Virus record (IMG/VR): IMGVR_UViG_3300044798_000087
Coordinates: 1 to 30,568 of that record
Source: a virus
Strand: one strand, 5' to 3'
DNA length: 30,568 nt
The notes beneath the pieces were generated by a model. It was not told where the DNA came from. It made no database searches and worked only from the letters and a program-made list of their open reading frames with translations. Position numbers and translations under genes: made by a program. This document shows, piece after piece, positions 29,417 through 30,568 of this stretch. Each line of letters starts with the position of its first letter. Position 1 is the stretch's first letter.

Positions 29417-30083
29417 CTTGTGCCTCCAAGGCCGCCTCTACCTCTTGTTTGAACAAGAAGTTGTAGGCTACGGCGTTTATCTTTGCCATTCCGCGACCGT
29501 CTGACTGACGATGCCAAACACTACGGTGTAATGCCTTCGGCATATAAATGATCTGTTCGCCATCAACGTGGTGGCCTTCGTACCCATCAACGGGTTGGTT
29601 AAGGGGGACAAAACCGAGAGAACGATGTTTAGCATTTGTCTTCTGTCTGCTCACTTGCATTCCACCGCGCCACCTATTGCTCAATGACCCCAACTTCCCC
29701 TTTTTAGCCATCGACATCTTTTCTCTAGTTTCTGCGGAGGGATTAGTTTTGGCCACAGATATTTTCACTTTCGTTTCTTCAGTACAGTGGGTACCGAGTC
29801 TCTTCGTATTCCCCATGTCAGCGGCAGACATTCTTGCCCGCATTTCAGTAGTACGAACTTTCCCCATATTTGCCCTAGATATCTTGGCTTTATGTTCGGA
29901 AGAAAGGGCGCGACCCTTATGCGCGGCAGACATCTTTTCCCTTGCTTCGGGGGATGGATTCTTCCCCGTATTTGCAGTACCAATCTTTGCTCTCGTTTCT
30001 GCAGATACAGGATGCCCCATCAACTTAGCAGATATGTTGGCTCGCTGCTCATCAGTTCTGTGCATCCCACTATTACTTCCCAT
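29400..30083 (-). CDS. HNH-like homing nuclease, family copy 7 (NUMOD3-like repeats)
   Basis: 227 aa, ATG two bases after the upstream stop. Residues 5-130 carry about six repeats of the (S)xETRAKIS type (SAETRAKIG, SPEAREKMS, SSEHKAKIS, TTEMRARMS, TEETKVKIS, SAETREKMS). Then the SNRWRGGMQV linker found also in copy 1, and the shared domain with GFVPLNQPVDGYEGHHVD (HH at 171-172), IIYMPKALHRSVWH, GMAKINAVAYNFLFKQEV. Closest to copy 1 in architecture although on the opposite strand 23 kb away, which suggests spread within the genome or from a shared pool. Confidence 0.83.
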   Translation of the reverse strand: MGSNSGMHRTDEQRANISAKLMGHPVSAETRAKIGTANTGKNPSPEAREKMSAAHKGRALSSEHKAKISRANMGKVRTTEMRARMSAADMGNTKRLGTHCTEETKVKISVAKTNPSAETREKMSMAKKGKLGSLSNRWRGGMQVSRQKTNAKHRSLGFVPLNQPVDGYEGHHVDGEQIIYMPKALHRSVWHRQSDGRGMAKINAVAYNFLFKQEVEAALEAQDATKS

Positions 30084-30084
30084 A

Positions 30085-30568
30085 TTAGGAAGGATACCAG
30101 GTATCGGTTATCGTGATTGGTTGTATACTCGGATTATATTCCCACCGTTGGCGAATCTCACTGAACAGGGCCAAGTGCTGTTGGGCAAGAGCAATTTGCT
30201 CGTCCTTGTAATAAAGCATGGCAACGGCATACTCTATCGCCCCCACGACATATTCCTCGGTCAAGTCCATCGTGATTCCATCTGCTGTCCAGAGGTCGGG
30301 AAGGCGCGTTCCCAAGAGAACGATAACGCCCGTCATATTCTCATCGAACGTCATTAGACCATCGTGGAACGAGAAGTCGTCACCCACCATAATAAGTGGG
30401 GCATCGGTGAACCTTCCCTCATAAATAACATAGGTTGAGGCGGCGGCAGGGTTGACCGTCCATGTAGCGACCGTCAAAACCGTGGCCGTATTGGACGTAA
30501 TCCTGCGGACTTGCCCCACACCGGTTCCTCCGGTGACGACAAGGTAATCTCCAAGATAGGTGTTGACC
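30085..30568 (-). CDS. Head-tail connector/structural protein, C-terminal part (runs off the right edge)
   Basis: The frame is open to the window edge, so the true start lies outside; the internal GTG at 30519 is not favoured. The stretch LVVTGGTGVGQVRRITSNTA followed by LTVATWTVNPAAASTYVIYE matches a recurrent phage structural motif (GTGxGQxRxI...W...PxxxStY.I) found in neck or connector and minor virion proteins. The second half has acidic helices (GITMDLTEEYVVGAIEYAVA, then HLALFSEIRQRWEYNP). Position before the tail genes fits a connector. Stop lies one base before the HNH-like gene. Confidence 0.65.
   Translation of the reverse strand, partial: VNTYLGDYLVVTGGTGVGQVRRITSNTATVLTVATWTVNPAAASTYVIYEGRFTDAPLIMVGDDFSFHDGLMTFDENMTGVIVLLGTRLPDLWTADGITMDLTEEYVVGAIEYAVAMLYYKDEQIALAQQHLALFSEIRQRWEYNPSIQPITITDTWYPS

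Overview
The window is a tailed-phage genome segment, or a prophage or metagenomic phage contig. It holds both terminase subunits, tail or connector proteins, two very large Ala/Gly-rich ejection-type proteins, a recombination pair (annealing protein plus PD-(D/E)XK exonuclease), a phage replication protein with a Phg_2220-type C-terminus, and tightly overlapping small genes joined by ATGA or GTGA stop/start overlaps. The large internal proteins suggest podovirus-like morphology, which is inference. The host is unknown. A stand-alone class III ribonucleotide-reductase glycyl-radical domain hints at an anaerobic or facultative host, and the promoters look sigma70-like (TTGAC/TTGCAC, 17 bp, TATACT). 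No portal, capsid, DNA polymerase, integrase, holin or endolysin was recognised here.

Layout. (1) 1-3082, minus strand: packaging module transcribed leftwards: small terminase candidate, HNH nuclease, a 97-aa protein, tRNA-Trp with a shortened D-arm, a 129-aa protein, and large terminase running off the left edge. (2) 3083-3395: divergent control region with a TGTAAC operator-like cluster. (3) 3396-15191, plus strand: early/middle region of about 35 mostly small genes with internal promoters near 5.1, 9.4 and 11.2 kb. It carries the recombination pair (6.5-9.1 kb), the replication protein (9.7-10.7 kb), several Cys-rich mini-proteins and four HNH-type nuclease genes. Many genes of fewer than 60 codons are supported by start/stop overlaps. 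(4) 15192-15797: a 600-base non-coding block with a terminator, iteron-like repeats, a near-consensus promoter and a chain of hairpins that looks like a structured RNA. (5) 15798-30568, minus strand: a structural block read leftwards (connector-like protein, tail or beta-propeller proteins, 822-aa and 1666-aa internal proteins), then a separately promoted metallopeptidase-like / HNH / metallophosphoesterase operon.

The most striking property is the load of free-standing homing-type nucleases: nine genes, about 17% of the window. Seven share one C-terminal HNH-like domain (GHHxD...LHRSxxH...GM..IN) attached to at least three N-terminal designs: NUMOD3-like repeats, one or two zinc ribbons, or a basic helical stretch. 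All sit between genes in the direction of the host operon. At one copy (26760-27263) the last 20 codons of the upstream tail gene occur twice, once before the nuclease and once, diverged, exactly after its stop codon. This looks like an insertion that brought a recoded 3' end for its target gene.

The two window ends fit a circular or circularly permuted map: the large terminase exits left and a connector-like gene enters from the right on the same strand, so portal and capsid would lie in the missing part. All calls come from reading the sequence and remembered family motifs; no database search was run.
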